Positions 33,814 to 45,094 of a stretch of DNA of 64,000 nucleotides are shown in pieces (position 1 is the first letter of the stretch; each line of letters starts with the position of its first letter). The notes under the pieces are model-generated. The model did no database searches and was not told where the DNA came from. It saw only the letters and a list, made by a program, of their open reading frames with translations. The DNA is from Platerodrilus igneus (lineage: Eukaryota > Arthropoda > Insecta > Coleoptera > Lycidae). The stretch lies in the NCBI GenBank assembly GCA_036346225.1, contig JARFIW010001480.1:14689501-14753500 (forward strand), in the 5' to 3' direction. The position numbers were made by a program, and so were the translations under genes.

Positions 33814-35892
33814 CAGGGATGGCGAACCTTTTTTGATGACCGTGCCACAAAGTCATAAAAATCCTTTTTTAAAGAGGTGACGTGCCACAATAAAATTTCA
33901 TTCGAAATGTTAGCGTGGTGAAACTATACGTAAGTATAATTAAATAAACAAATAAAAGCAATTCTTCTTTAAACAATTTTTTATTAATCAATGTTTTACA
34001 AAAAGCAATATGCTAGAAACAAAATTCACGTTAAAAACAATTATTTTTAATGTGATTTTTGTTGCTCTATACAAGATAATAAAGATTTAATATCTGCTTC
34101 ATATTTAGTTCATTCCAACAGTACGCATTCAGAGCTCACTCATCCGTTATTCTATTCCTATATTATTTTTTTTAAATTTAATTCTGAAAATAGAGATTCA
34201 CATGCCCACGTCGATGAAAATATTGATAAAATTGCCTTTGCTAATATTTTTAAACAATTAAACGTGTCAGGAATTGAATTCCATGTAGTTAGAATTTCAT
34301 CTTCTGCAATTTTATTTATTTTATCCAATAATCGATTACTTTCAATCATTTCTTAAATCAACAAATTTTTGGTTCCATATGATACTTGACTGAAATTCAA
34401 CTAATTCCATTTCTAATTCACTAAAATTTAACCACTCAAGGACTTTTAAATTTAATTATTCAAATGGTATTGTATCAAGATATAAAATAAATTTTAAAGT
34501 TTCTACAAATTCTTTAAACTGCGTAAAACTTGCAGAAAATTCCTGAATCAGGGATTGATTTACCATTGACAATTATTTCGTTAATGACTCTTTATTTGGT
34601 TTTCGTGACATTCACTTTCAGAAAAAAAAATTTGTATTCGGAAAATATTTATATGAATTTGAAAAAATATCACGATTAAAAATCTGTAATTTGACTTCGA
34701 ACGCTTTGATTAAGTCAAACATAATAATGACTGTTTGATTAACACTTTGTAGTTTTATATTTAATTCATTTAAGTGAGAGCATAAATCAGTGAAAAAATA
34801 TAACTTTAGTAGCCATTCAACATCCAATAATTGATTGTATTGGTCAATAATGTTCTCATTATTTAGAAATAATCTTATTTCCTCCAAACAATCTACAAAT
34901 CTTTGCAAAACATTTCCGCGGCTTAACCATCGTACATTATTGTATAAAAGTAAGCTATTGTACGACGAGTTTACTTCGTTTAACAATTCTTGAAATTTTC
35001 TTTTATTTAGTGCTCGTGCTTAAGTAAAATTGATTAATTTTGTTACAAAACTCAAAATATCATCAAACATTTTTAAACCTGTTTTGGCACATAACGCTTA
35101 TTGGTGAATAATGCAATGAAAATCAAGAATTGTATGTCCAGTACGTTTTGTAAATAAATTTATAAATCCATTTTCCCTTCCAGTTAAGTTGCGGGCACCG
35201 TCAGTTGTAACTGACACAATTTTAGAAGGACATATTTCTCATTTTTCCAATGCATCTATAACTGCATTACAAATGTCTAATCCTTTTATTGTTGTTAATG
35301 TTGATAAACTTATTAACTTTTCTTTAATATTGTTTTGAACAAAATAACGTACAAAAGTTGCTAAGCGAGCAGAGTCTGCTACGTCGGTAGACTCGTCAAG
35401 GCAAATGGATATAAAATCGCAAGACTAACGAATTTTTTGTTGAAAATTTACATTTTCTGCCATATCCAAAATTCTCTCTTTCACTGTATTCCTAGCTATC
35501 GGCATGTCTTTAATTCTTTGGATAATTTTTTCTTTGTTTTCGAAATCATCGAATAAGTATGGTGCACATTGCAGCCAAGCATTCTTTAAAAATTCGCCTT
35601 CATTAAAAGGTTTCGCATATCGAGCAATAGTTTTTGAAACTTGATAACTAGAAGCAGTGGTGTTTGATTGAGTTCCAATATATTTTATTAAAGAAGTAGT
35701 TTGAGCATTTTTATTTTTTAAGGCACATAATATATACTCCTTTTGCTCTTCTACACTTCGATCGAGAAGAAATTTATGGTTGGTTTTATAAAAAAAGATA
35801 ACTTATAAAAAAAAACTTTTGTTTTTGTGCGTGCCATCAAAATTTTCAAACGTGCCACTTGTGGCACGCGTGCCATTGGTTCGCCATCACTG
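33814..35892 (-). mobile_element. hAT transposon with CAG/CTG ends
   Basis: The left end CAGGGATGGCGAACC and the inverted right end CAGTGATGGCGAACC form TIRs that extend weakly toward the CGTGCCAC motifs. GGTCTA precedes the left end and GGTCTAGA follows the right end, which would fit an 8-base duplication with one change if the termini are taken slightly inward. Length is 2,079 bp, filled by one minus-strand transposase relic. It lies at the right edge of the 28505-33807 element. Confidence 0.9.
34150..35800 (-). pseudogene. hAT transposase relic (ZBED5/GTF2IRD2-like, Buster/Charlie-type)
   Basis: Minus-strand frames read, in order: EEQKEYILCALKNKNAQTTS, YQVSKTIARYAKPFNEGEFL, ARNTVKERILDMAENV, SICLDESTDVADSARLATFV (first catalytic Asp), IVSVTTDGARNLTGRENGFI (second Asp), DFHCIIHQ, LLYNNVRWLSRGNVLQRF, the VEWLLKLYFFTDLCSHLNEL segment and, near 34200, STWACESLFSELNLKK from the C-terminal hAT dimerisation domain. 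The remaining frame is broken by several stops and shifts. The N-terminal BED zinc finger is not evident. Inactive, but quite well preserved. Confidence 0.9.
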
Positions 35893-36140
35893 GTCTAGAG
35901 CAGCTCAGTATTCTTGAGACATCTGAATGTGTCAGCAGCAAATTGTTTTCTTATATAAACAATTTCTATTGCATTTTCCTTCAAATTTCTTTTGAACTTT
36001 TATTAATCATATATTCTGGTAAGGTACATTATGTGGAAAATTTGTATAATTATTTATCTCTCACACTGGAAGATATATTTGTGGGTGTTCAATACCTGTA
36101 CCACCGTGCAACCAGGATATGTTTTGCTTTTAGCACCAAT

Positions 36141-37835
36141 ATGGACGAAAATGAAGAATTGCCATTCAGATTAGTAGATATGACTAGAGACAAACTATGC
36201 CGAATTATATGCTGACACTCCTTCAGGAAATGAATCCGGAAACGATTCCGACGATAACAATGATTACACTTAGGAGACAAAACCACCTATACATATTGAA
36301 ACACTGCTTATGGAACTTGAAAGTGATAATGAATAGGACGGTGAGGATTTTGCTGACTGTTTCTAATTTTATAGTGCGACAGATACCAGTATGGAATAAA
36401 GTTTATTATACATCTGCTCTTACATCTTTTTTTAGATGATAATAGGTGAATATTACTTGTAATGCTAAAATCTCCCTGTCAACCCTTTCAGTCCTTCTTG
36501 TCTGAAAATATGATGGACCATACTGTTTTCAAACAAACTTATATGCAACACAGACTAAAATAGGTCGTACTATACCTTTGACTAAAACTGAATTGAAATG
36601 TTTTCTGGATATCGATTTACTAATGGGATTGAAAAAATTACCTAGTTATCGGAATTTTTGGTCATCTCCTGATTTCCACGACAGCTTTGTGAGCAGTTTG
36701 ATGACAGTAAACAGGTTTGGTTGGATTCTTACAAATCTTCAATTGCATGATTATGAACTAATGTCAAATCGTAACTCAACTGACTATAACAAACTATATA
36801 AACTTCCAGCCTTTCTGCCTTCATTGCAAATGAATTTCTTGGAATATTTTAGACCATTTGAATAGTAAACATTAATTACCAAAAAAAAACCATCAAACGA
36901 GGGTACAAGTTGTGGGTATTGGCCGATAAAAGCGGGTATTGTTATAAATTTGACATTTACACTAGAACGACGAGAGAGTCACCTGAAAAAGCTTTGGGAG
37001 TAAAAGTAATTAATAAATTATGTCAAGGACTTGAGAATAAAGGTCATAAGATATTTTTTGACAATTGTTTTAGTAGTGTCGAGCTTATGGAAACTTTGAA
37101 AGCACTAAAAATATTTGCATGTACAACCATAAATCCAACTAAGAGGAAATAGCCATAGTTACAAATAAACAAAGAGTTAAAGCAGAGCGATTTTGATTAT
37201 TTTGATAGCAACAGTGGTATCTAAACAGTAAAATGGCAGAATAAACGATGTGTTCACTTGAATTCAAACTACTACTAACCAAATGAGGTGATTATAGTTA
37301 ATGGCAAAACAAAGACAGGAGTACTACAAGAAATTCCTTGTCCCACAATTCTTTAAGATTACAATGCAAATATGAATTCTGTTATAAATTGGATCAATTG
37401 AAGTCTTATGAAATAGACAAAAAGTCTAAGAAATGGTGCCACATGATATTCATTCATTTTTTTTATCTATGTGTTGTAAATTCATACATTGTATACAAAA
37501 CAACCAATGTCAACTTTTAAGATCAGTTTGAAAAATTTAAAAATTAAATAATTACTTCGTTAATATCAGAAACCCAAATCCGCAATAAAGAAAATATACA
37601 GCTACCTAGAAAACCAATAAAATAAAAAAACAAACTTTATGTTCCACCGGAAATAAAAACAAAGAAGATGTTCACATGCCAATGTATGGATCTAGAAGAA
37701 GATGTGCACACTGTAGTACTAAGAAGAAGCAAATACGCATTGATTGGATATGTCAAATCTGCAATGTTTCATTATGTTTATCAAAAACTAAAAATTGTTT
37801 TCTGAGTATCATGCAGTTTTAAACGAGACATTTAG
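36141..37835 (+). pseudogene. piggyBac transposase (DDE_Tnp_1_7) relic
   Basis: In order on the plus strand: an acidic N-terminus (YADTPSGNESGNDSDDNNDY), FQSFLSENMMDHTVFKQTY, LKCFLDIDLLMGLKKLPSYR, NRFGWILTNLQLHD, KRGYKLWVLADKSGYCYKFD, KALGVKVINKLCQGLENKGH, KIFFDNCFSSVEL (second catalytic Asp), DQLKSYEIDKKSKKW and IFIHFFYLCVVNSYI. A C-terminal cysteine-rich zinc-binding domain follows (RRCAHCSTKKKQIRIDWICQ, ICNVSLCLSKTKNCF). The segment carrying the first catalytic Asp, after YFRPFE, is deleted, and several frames and stops break the rest. It is inactive. The family excises precisely at TTAA (family knowledge). Confidence 0.9.
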
Positions 37836-38062
37836 GTACTAAGTTTCTAGTTTGTGTAATGTTTTTAGTTGCATGGTGGCACACATAGGGTACCACACCA
37901 AAATTTGCGTTATAACAAAAGATAAACATTGATAACCATAAGTATGGTATATTTAATGACTTAGTAATCCACCACTCAAAAAAAAACTAATAAATAAAAA
38001 AAAGAAAGTCTGTGCTTCTAGGCAATTTTTTGTACCAGTGATTCTGTGTTTCAAAAAGTTAA

Positions 38063-39908
38063 GGTATGCGTTAGTTTGTTAAACCTTCAGATAACTTATA
38101 ATTGCTTCTTGTGTTTTTCATCTAAACCTTCGTCTAAATAATGTATTGAACTATCCGATAAAACGGTGTTTTCCAGTTTTAATCGCACTTCGATAAGCGA
38201 GGATTTGCAGTTCGAATTCGTGTCATTGGAACCAACGTTGAAATTAGATTCTGCAGCTTGTGCGTCGAAATATTTTCTACATTATTCGTCACCGTATTTC
38301 AAAAGCAATGCACGTTTGTTTATTTGTTCGACAACTAGGAGGTGTCTTGCGTGTATTGGCGAGTTTCCCAGCGAGTACCCATTCTAATCAGATGTTCTTT
38401 TTAGCCTTTTTTAGCTGGAGGCCAAATGGGTTCTTTCTTTGTGTAGGCCCACCTGTTCGTTGCCGTAGACCAGCTGCTTTTGTCTGTGAATCGCTGCTGT
38501 AGTTACGATGGCAGGATGAATGGATCCTGAATACCGCGGCGTTTCTGTGTTGACTCACCCCCGATGGGATTGCAAGCTAAGTATCCAGACACCTACAGGT
38601 ATGCAACTCGTTTTCTTTTGTGTGTGTCAATGGCATATTCCGTATCAGCGTTTGGTGTAGTTACGTGATAAGAAACGTGATATTGTAGAACAATTGTTTG
38701 TGGCTGCTAATCAATATTATCGCTCTACAGGTGTGATGTACCATTGTTAAAAATGTTTGACAGTTTCAAAATATGGTTACAAATGGGACAAAGATTAAAC
38801 TAAACAGCACACAACACTTAACCGTATAATTCACACATACAACAAACATATCACTTAATGGTAAATGAGAACCTAGATGAATGGTTGTACATCAGTACTA
38901 ATAATTAAATATCCTACACTTTAAGTAGTATAAATCACGTGACAAGAAACACACGATCTCGGGCCGTTATCGGATCACATATATTTTAGTTATTTAAAAC
39001 TCGCGGACTTAAATTATATTAGGCTGAAGGCTAGATGATAAAACGTATCAACACCGCTGGGGTGTTCTTAACACTAATCAGTATTCTTAATATTGGTTAG
39101 TAATAATATACAACGTGACAGTCGTAGAAAGTTTAGGAAGTCACAGGATTAGTAAAGTGTGAGATTTTCAAAAATTCACGGTTTCCTTCACGAGGAGTAA
39201 ATGGCAAGTAGCAATACACAGCATCCATAACTTTTAGCTAAGCGGAAACGGAAAAGTCAGCGTTACCAAACTTGTTTCTTAGTCAGCAGTCTTGGTTGCA
39301 AACCCAGTGTACGAGAAGTGAGTCATCTCACGTTGCGTCGAGCAGCGAGAATGTTGGCGGAAAACCAACCAACCAATCTAGAAAATTTATCCTAAAACGA
39401 GCTAAAAGCAAATTTTAAATCAGTGCCACCCCAACCGTTAATGAATACCTACCCGATACACACAAAAGAAAGTAATTTGAAAGGGGAATTCATGTACCAG
39501 CTCGTATAATTTCTTGTACAATCCCCACGGTAATTGTACAAAGGACAGAATTAGTACTCCAACGAAAACCGTTGGTATTAGAAAACAGAATGAATAATTC
39601 TTCATAAATAAAATCCAATGCAACGAGTGTTGATAGCTTATCTGTGCAACAAATGTTCAACGAAAGTACTCGCGAAACTCGTATCAAATTGATAGTATAA
39701 TCCGGTATGAATAGGGACCGCTTAGAATAAATGATTTAATGCACCTAACTACAATTAGGAGACCTAAGATTAATGTTCAAACACTAGGCTCGTCAGAACA
39801 CGATATGAACTAAGGCAATGATTTTATTTGGAATATAGACGAGATAATAATTAATTAATGGCTTATCTTAGTCAAGTAAATTTTAAAAGCAAAACTGGAA
39901 CGTAACAA
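38063..39908 (+). repeat. Right portion of repeat R copy 3
   Basis: 38063-38630 matches R copy 2 (18100-18640) and ends its GC-richer block with ACAG|GTATGCA. 38640-39908 is non-coding AT-rich sequence seen only here, ending in the inverted terminal repeat. Open frames at 38166-38502 are not conserved in copy 2. Confidence 0.7.
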
Positions 39909-40440
39909 CTGGGTTGATTGTCAGTGGGACTCAGTTATCTGGAGTGAAGAATCTGAGTTTGAGATATGCGATACACTAAGTAGAGTTATTCAAATGCCAG
40001 AGAAAGGTTAAGTTTGAGGCATCTCCGATGGTGGGAATGCATGTCATCACAAGGAGTTGGACGCCATATTTTTATTGCCGGTACTACCAATGCTGCAAAA
40101 TACAAGATAATTTTGCAACAATAATTGTTGCCGTCCGTTAATAAGATTCAACTGCCAGAAGGAAATTTATATGTCAACAAGACGATGCGTGCAGTCTGCT
40201 ATACAGTAAAATTAGTAACACCATGGTTACAAGAAATGAAGGTGCCTGTTTTAAAATGGCCTTTAAGCAGTCCTGTTCGCTCGCCTATTAAAACTCTTTC
40301 GCATCAGATGAAAAAAATATTTCGAACTACACTAGTTTGAAGTATTCCAGAATTAAAGAATATATACAATTTTGGAATAAATTTCAACTAGAGTACCTAC
40401 TGCAAACCATTAGTTAACGTATTGCCAAACAGAATTGATG
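39909..40440 (+). pseudogene. Tc1-like transposase, 3' part
   Basis: Across the joint with 28095 the frame reads WVDCQWDSVIWSEESEFEIC, the Tc1 first catalytic motif (VIWSDESKFEI). Later fragments are ICQQDDA (FQQDNxPxH, second Asp), WLQEMKVPVLKWP and SPVRSPIKTL (normally SPDLNPIENLW, third acid, here altered), then a decayed tail ending RIAKQN. Stops and shifts are frequent. It was separated from its 5' half by 11.8 kb of later insertions. Confidence 0.8.
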
Positions 40441-41263
40441 CTAGCTTATAACGAAAAGGTGATTGGTCTAATTATTAAACGCCAGACAATGTTTCCTTTT
40501 TGTTTATATTTTATAATTACTGTTAATGATATAAGTATTGGATATTGTTGATTAATTGTTAAAAGCACACACTATCAAATGAGCTTAATTGTTTCTGTGA
40601 AATCATGAAATTCAAATAAATGCTAATTCAACACATTAACAATGTGTTATTCCTTTGGTTTAATTCATATGCGATTGGTCTCATATACAGAGTGTCCCAA
40701 AAGTAATGGCTCAAATTGAAGGGTTTGATAGCTGAGATATTAATACCTATTCAAATAGCTAGATTGTTGTTATCCAATTGTTGATGGTTTCAAAGTTATA
40801 ACAACTTTTGCGTTTTGTGTCAAAATCGTGCAGAACTTCGAATATTAATTTGCAATAAAAGAAATACTGACCTTTTGAGGGTAGTTCGTTTTCTGTTGTA
40901 TGCGTGAATGTTGCGTGTTTAATAAATGAGGACTTCCTCAACCATTTACTGATTATCGCAAGAGAAAATCATAATTTTTCCATAATTTTTGTTCTATGAA
41001 AAATTGTGCATGCTCTTCAAACGAAAATTACTCAAAAAAAGTATTACCATCGAAAAGTGCACACCTATCAAAAAAACTTCACTAATCTATGCACTTTGTT
41101 TAAAGGTATAACTGGTAGGTCTAAGATTAAATGCATAGAAATTTTTGGATAATTTGTAGGTACAATCCCAAGAACAGCACTTTTATTAAAGAATTCGTAA
41201 GTAACAGACAACTAATTTTTGTAAAATATGAACTCAAAATAATCAAATGTATTTAAAATTCGT

Positions 41264-42629
41264 TTACAACAAATGTTCGAATGTCCTGTCACCAGTTTTT
41301 ATACATAAACGACACCATCTTAAAAAATTTCGATTTAATAACCTGAAGAAGCGACCGTCTTCTCTCAGCCTTCCAACGGCTTCGCGTATTTTTCTACGAA
41401 GGACCTGCTCGTTTGTGTTACGTGTTCTATACACATTTTCTTTCATATAATCCCACAAGAAGTAATTCAGGGGTTGAGGTCGGGCGAACGCGATGGCCAA
41501 TAGATAGTGCCTCCTCGTCCTACCCAACGATTGGGATATGCAAGATTTAAGTGTTCCCTAACATTACGAGCATTGTGTGTTGGAGCACCATCGTGTTGAA
41601 ACGTCGCATGTTGATTTTCCAATGCTCCACTCGAAGGTACTACATTGGCCAGAAAGCGAGGTTTTTCTACCTGGAAAATTTGGAATTTTGCCGAACCCTT
41701 GCTGTTCCAAGCAGGGTAGGGATATTTAACGTGCATGACAACTCTCATACACGGAACCTCCATTTTACCTCTCATCCGAACGAGGGTGTATTTTTGTGAA
41801 AAATGCTCGTCTAACATTTTTCAAGCGGAAAATATCGGGATTCGAACCCGGGACCTTGGGCGTAGTAGTCACACATACCACTACGTCACGGAGCCGCCTC
41901 ATCGTGTTGAAACCACATTATACGCATAGTTTCTAGAGGCATTTCTTCTAGAAGATCGCTTAATTCGTGTCGAAGAAAGTGCAGGTACCGTTGTGCATAG
42001 AGCCTGGGTGGTAATCCAAATGGCCCAACTAAAATGCTTGCGAGTATCCCAGCCCACAAATTAATGCTAAAACGTTGTTGAAATCGGTTGTCGTACAGTT
42101 CTCGAGTTTTCAATTGACCAAAAGTGGAGATTGTGAATATTAAATATTCCAACCCTATGAAAAGACGATTCATCACCCCATAAAATTTTTTCAAAGAATT
42201 GTTGATTGTGGCGGTGTCTGCGGAGCATTTCCCGGCAAATCTTTGTGGATAGTCCGTTGGCAATAGAGCTTGCACGCGTTGCATGTGGTATTGATGGAGA
42301 TTGTTTCTGCGCAACATTCTATCTACCGTAGTTCGTGGAACTCCAGATTGCCTGGCAATGTCCCTAACACTCGTTGCAGGATTATCTAATCCATGGCAAC
42401 GACTTTGTCTTCACCTTCAATTTTAGGCCTTCGTTCTCGTTGTCGTAAAGCACCACAACTTTCAATTTGAACATAAGCGTGATGAATCTCTTTCAAATAC
42501 CATGCGGTCGGGAAAATTGGCTCGGTTAGGAAAACGAATTCTGTATTCTATAGCAGCTTGTCGTGCATTGCCATTACATGCTCCATAAACAAAATGCATT
42601 TCAGCATACTCACGAGCAGTATAGTACAT
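41264..42629 (-). pseudogene. mariner/Tc1-like DDE transposase interrupted by a SINE
   Basis: From ATG at 42629 the minus strand reads MYYTAREYAEMHFVYGACNG, NARQAAIEYRIRFPNRANF, SVRDIARQSGVPRTTVDRML, HMQRVQALLPTDYPQRF, FSINLWAGILASILVGPFG and FQHD, where a SINE (41603-41899) interrupts. FQHDGAPTHNARNVREHLN, YWPSRSPDLNP and NYFLWDYMKENVYRTRNTNE follow, then the C-terminal CRLCIKTGDRTFEHLL. This is a common insect DDE_3-type family. The first catalytic region is scrambled and there are stops around 42360-42560. The gene lies inside the 3' region of Penelope copy A, so it inserted after that copy. Confidence 0.9.
41603..41899 (-). mobile_element. SINE with 14-base target duplication inside the transposase
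   Basis: On the minus strand it starts GGCGGCTCCGTGACGTAGTG, with B box GGGTTCGAATCCC, and ends GGAGCATTGGAAAATC. CATCGTGTTGAAAC lies at 41589-41602 and again at 41900-41913, a perfect target site duplication cut from the transposase codons for FQHD. This dates the SINE insertion after the transposon's. Body length 297 bp. Confidence 0.95.
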
Positions 42630-42784
42630 TTTCTAAATGTAGAATTTTGAGTCTAAACAACAATAATCACAAAACAGAAATCCATTATCTTAAGAATTGA
42701 CCTAATCTAGTTGAACAATTGCAAACGACTCAAAAACAAATTTTAATTGAAAGCAGGCCACTAGATACTCACATTAAAATTTAA

Positions 42785-42837
<53 letters not shown>
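42630..42837. other. Transposon flank and (TA)n tract
   Basis: The end of the mariner-like element lies somewhere in 42630-42785; its terminal repeat was not identified. A (TA)n tract occupies 42787-42837 and corresponds to the (TA)n at 49502-49544 in Penelope copy B. Confidence 0.6.
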
Positions 42838-42842
<5 letters not shown>

Positions 42843-43217
42843 TAAAAATGTTGTGGGTTTTAGATCGGCTGGATTATTTAAGAAAACTCTTTTTTATAAA
42901 CCTGAGCTTGGATTTATGTTAAACCTTTTCAAAGGTACTACAATAACAGAATTGATAAATAAACATTAAATCATATTGTATACTCACTAAGGCGAGGTTA
43001 TAATAAATTGGCGATTAACATAAAAAGTTATTTTTGTTATAAATCTTCTAAAATGTATATAACAACTTCAAAATACAACAAGAGGTAAAAGTATTATGTA
43101 AATAAAATATTGATAATAAAAAAGCAAAAGTTTGATAGAAATTGTTATTAAAAGGCAACCTTAAAAAATGTTTATTAGAACTATTCTGTGTATATATCTG
43201 CATGTAACACTGTGAGT

Positions 43218-43318
43218 GTATGTATGTATGTATGTATGTATGTATGTATGTATGTATGTATGTATGTATGTATGTATGTATGTATGTATGTATGTATGTA
43301 TGTATGTATGTATGTATG
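43218..43318 (+). repeat. (TATG)n microsatellite
   Basis: About 25 perfect TATG repeats, expanded relative to the (CATA)n at 49047-49090 in copy B. The R1-clade LINE's poly(A) end (poly T on this strand) begins immediately after it. Confidence 0.98.
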
Positions 43319-45094
43319 TTTTTTTTTTTTTTTTTTTTGGGAGGCAAAAATATTTATTTTCAAATTAATATATACATGAAAAAATAAATATATGCACTGC
43401 AACACATCACCAATTAATCTTCTCGCGGAACCGCCGTGCAGCATTACTTCGCGAGAAGTGGTTGTGGCTATCAAGCTCTTCATTTCGGGTTCGTATTAAT
43501 TTTATACGATTCTCTTCTATTTAGATATGTATTTCAATAATTCCTATACGTTTAGTAAAACTATATTCGTGTTCGATTTAAATTTTAATCTTTTCTTTTA
43601 TATTTCTTTTTTTTTTTGTTTTTTTTTTTTATATGAGATATTTAATCTTCTTTGATGAAGTTCAGTTATATCTTCATCTCTGAATGAGGTTTCTCAACAT
43701 TATATTTTTCAATAATGCTTTTATATCCAAATCATCTTTCACAGCTTGTTATTCCATGCATTATTATAAATTACGCGTGGTCATGTCAACGTTAATTAGT
43801 TCAATACTTGTTTGAAAATTAAAATTTTGTCAAGTAACCAATAAATTATTGAACAATATCTAGTTAACTGTCTTTGTAGTTACTTCAGCTTTGTTTGTTT
43901 TAAGTTTCTCACTTATAAACAGAATACACACTAAATTGTTCTTACTTTCGGCTTAAATACCATAAAATGTAGTTTAAATTTAGTACTTCAATTATTTGTT
44001 TTGATACACAATTAATATGATTAACGTTTTAAATAGCCTTTTGGATACCTTGACTCGTTCCATTTGAGTTATAGTCTGTAGTACAAAACAATTTTAACTT
44101 TACTTGAAATTTCTAAATCGTATATACTTCCATTATACAAATAGTGTCATCATAATTGGATCCTATAATTGTTTAATTATTTGTTGTCTGCCTTCGTTCA
44201 TTATCACATCGTCTTAGTTCTTTTAGCACTAGTGATGCAAATAGTACAACTGCTGACCATATCTCCTGTGATTCTAGCATTTTTCAACTAGTGTTTCTGG
44301 ACTTATATTAATTTTGTAAAGTTAATCATTTCCTCCTTAGTTTTCGAAATCTTGGACAAATAAAAAACACATGTTCTGCATCTTTTTGGACAAACTGTGC
44401 AGTTAAGACTTATAGCTAGCTTAAATCCAGAAAAACATGCTCTAAAACACCCGCGATCGCTTAGCAATTGCGTTAGGTAGAAGTCTAACTCTCCATGGCA
44501 ACTATCGAGTCACGGTTCTAACAATGGTACCATACGATATGTCCATCGGCCTTTTTCCGATGTGTCCCAATTCCGTTGCCATTCTGTCACCAGTTTAGTT
44601 TTTCTTCTGTATTTAGCTTCTTCGTAGTTTTCTTTTGTGATACCACTCACGACGATAGTGCACTAATAGTTCAATCGGAGGCATATCTGCGATAATACAT
44701 GCAGCGTCGTATGAAATTGTACGGTAAGCGCATATCACTCGTATAGCGCTCAATCTGTATACAGAAGAGATCCTGCGACAGTTAGCTTTAATTTTAATAG
44801 CATCGGCCCAGATTGGAGCTGCATATAAAATTATCGAAGTGACGACTGATGCCAAAAGCAACCTCTTGCTGCTTTTTGGTCCACCAACGTTTGGCATTAG
44901 TCTTGAAATTAGATTTGCTGTGTTTGCTCCTTTCGTAGTCACAACTGATAAATGTTCTTTAAAGGTTATTTTGTCATCGATTATTACGCCTAAGTAACGC
45001 ACACTTGGATCAGATATAGCTTCATGTTTGTCGACGTATATACTTATTTTTTCTCTTACTTTTCTGCTGGATACAAGTACTACTTTGGTTTTTT
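43319..45094 (-). mobile_element. R1-clade LINE, 5'-truncated, inside a TATG/ACAT microsatellite
   Basis: The minus-strand 3' end is a poly(A) tail (poly T at 43321-43338) abutting (TATG)n. The 5' side (45094) abuts another (TATG)n at 45095-45130. Penelope copy B has one uninterrupted (CATA)n at the same place, so the LINE went into the microsatellite. Only the C-terminal part of the reverse transcriptase ORF and about 1 kb of 3' untranslated sequence remain. The R1-clade family Waldo is known to target ACAY repeats (established knowledge); this copy fits that pattern. Confidence 0.85.
44330..45085 (-). pseudogene. R1-clade reverse transcriptase, C-terminal fragment
   Basis: The minus strand reads SDPSVRYLGVIIDDKITFKE, VTTKGANTANLISRLMPNVG, VVTSIILYAAPIWADAIKIK, RRISSVYRLSAIRVICAYRT and MPPIELLVHYRREW. 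After a frameshift near 44613 come TEWQRNWDTSEKGRWTYRMV, CHGELDFYLTQLLSDRGCF and a cysteine-containing tail (ISLNCTVCPK, CRTCVFYL). These are the thumb and C-terminal zinc-knuckle hallmarks of R1-clade ORF2. The catalytic palm is lost to 5' truncation. Confidence 0.9.

Larger units (their letters stand above)
28289..38058 (+). mobile_element. piggyBac-family transposon inserted at TTAA, itself split
   Basis: TTAA lies at 28285-28288 and 38059-38062. The left end CTCTTTGAAGCATGG and the inverted right end CTTTTTGAAACACAG are piggyBac-like. A subterminal GCATGGTGRCACACR motif occurs near both ends (28297 and 37871). Removing 28505-35892 leaves about 2.4 kb, the usual piggyBac size. The surrounding repeat R sequence is continuous across the TTAA when compared with copies 1 and 2. 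Confidence 0.9.
28096..39908 (+). mobile_element. Repeat R copy 3: about 2 kb non-coding TIR element, split by piggyBac
   Basis: The left end TTGTTACGTTCCAATTTTGC and the inverted right end TTGTTACGTTCCAGTTTTGC match over about 31 bases. CTG lies just outside each end, as a possible 3-base target duplication. Without the piggyBac it is about 2.04 kb (28096-28288 plus 38063-39908). It carries no recognisable protein. Copies 1 and 2 share its left half only. Three-base duplications are usual for PIF/Harbinger or CACTA, but no matching end motif is seen, so the superfamily is left open. Confidence 0.7.
27279..40683 (+). mobile_element. Tc1-like transposon, split by nested insertions
   Basis: The left end GAGCCCACTCGCATATGTAT and, in reverse, the right end GAGACCAATCGCATATGAAT are imperfect terminal inverted repeats that continue into ACCAAARGAAAT. 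TA lies outside each (27277-27278 and 40684-40685). Removing 28096-39908 leaves about 1.6 kb, normal for Tc1, with one transposase frame crossing the joint. This is the oldest layer of the nest. Confidence 0.85.

Noticed and set aside
43048..43483. Minus- and plus-strand open frames made of HTYI or VCMY repeats
   Set aside because: They are translations of the (TATG)n microsatellite and its flanks, not genes.
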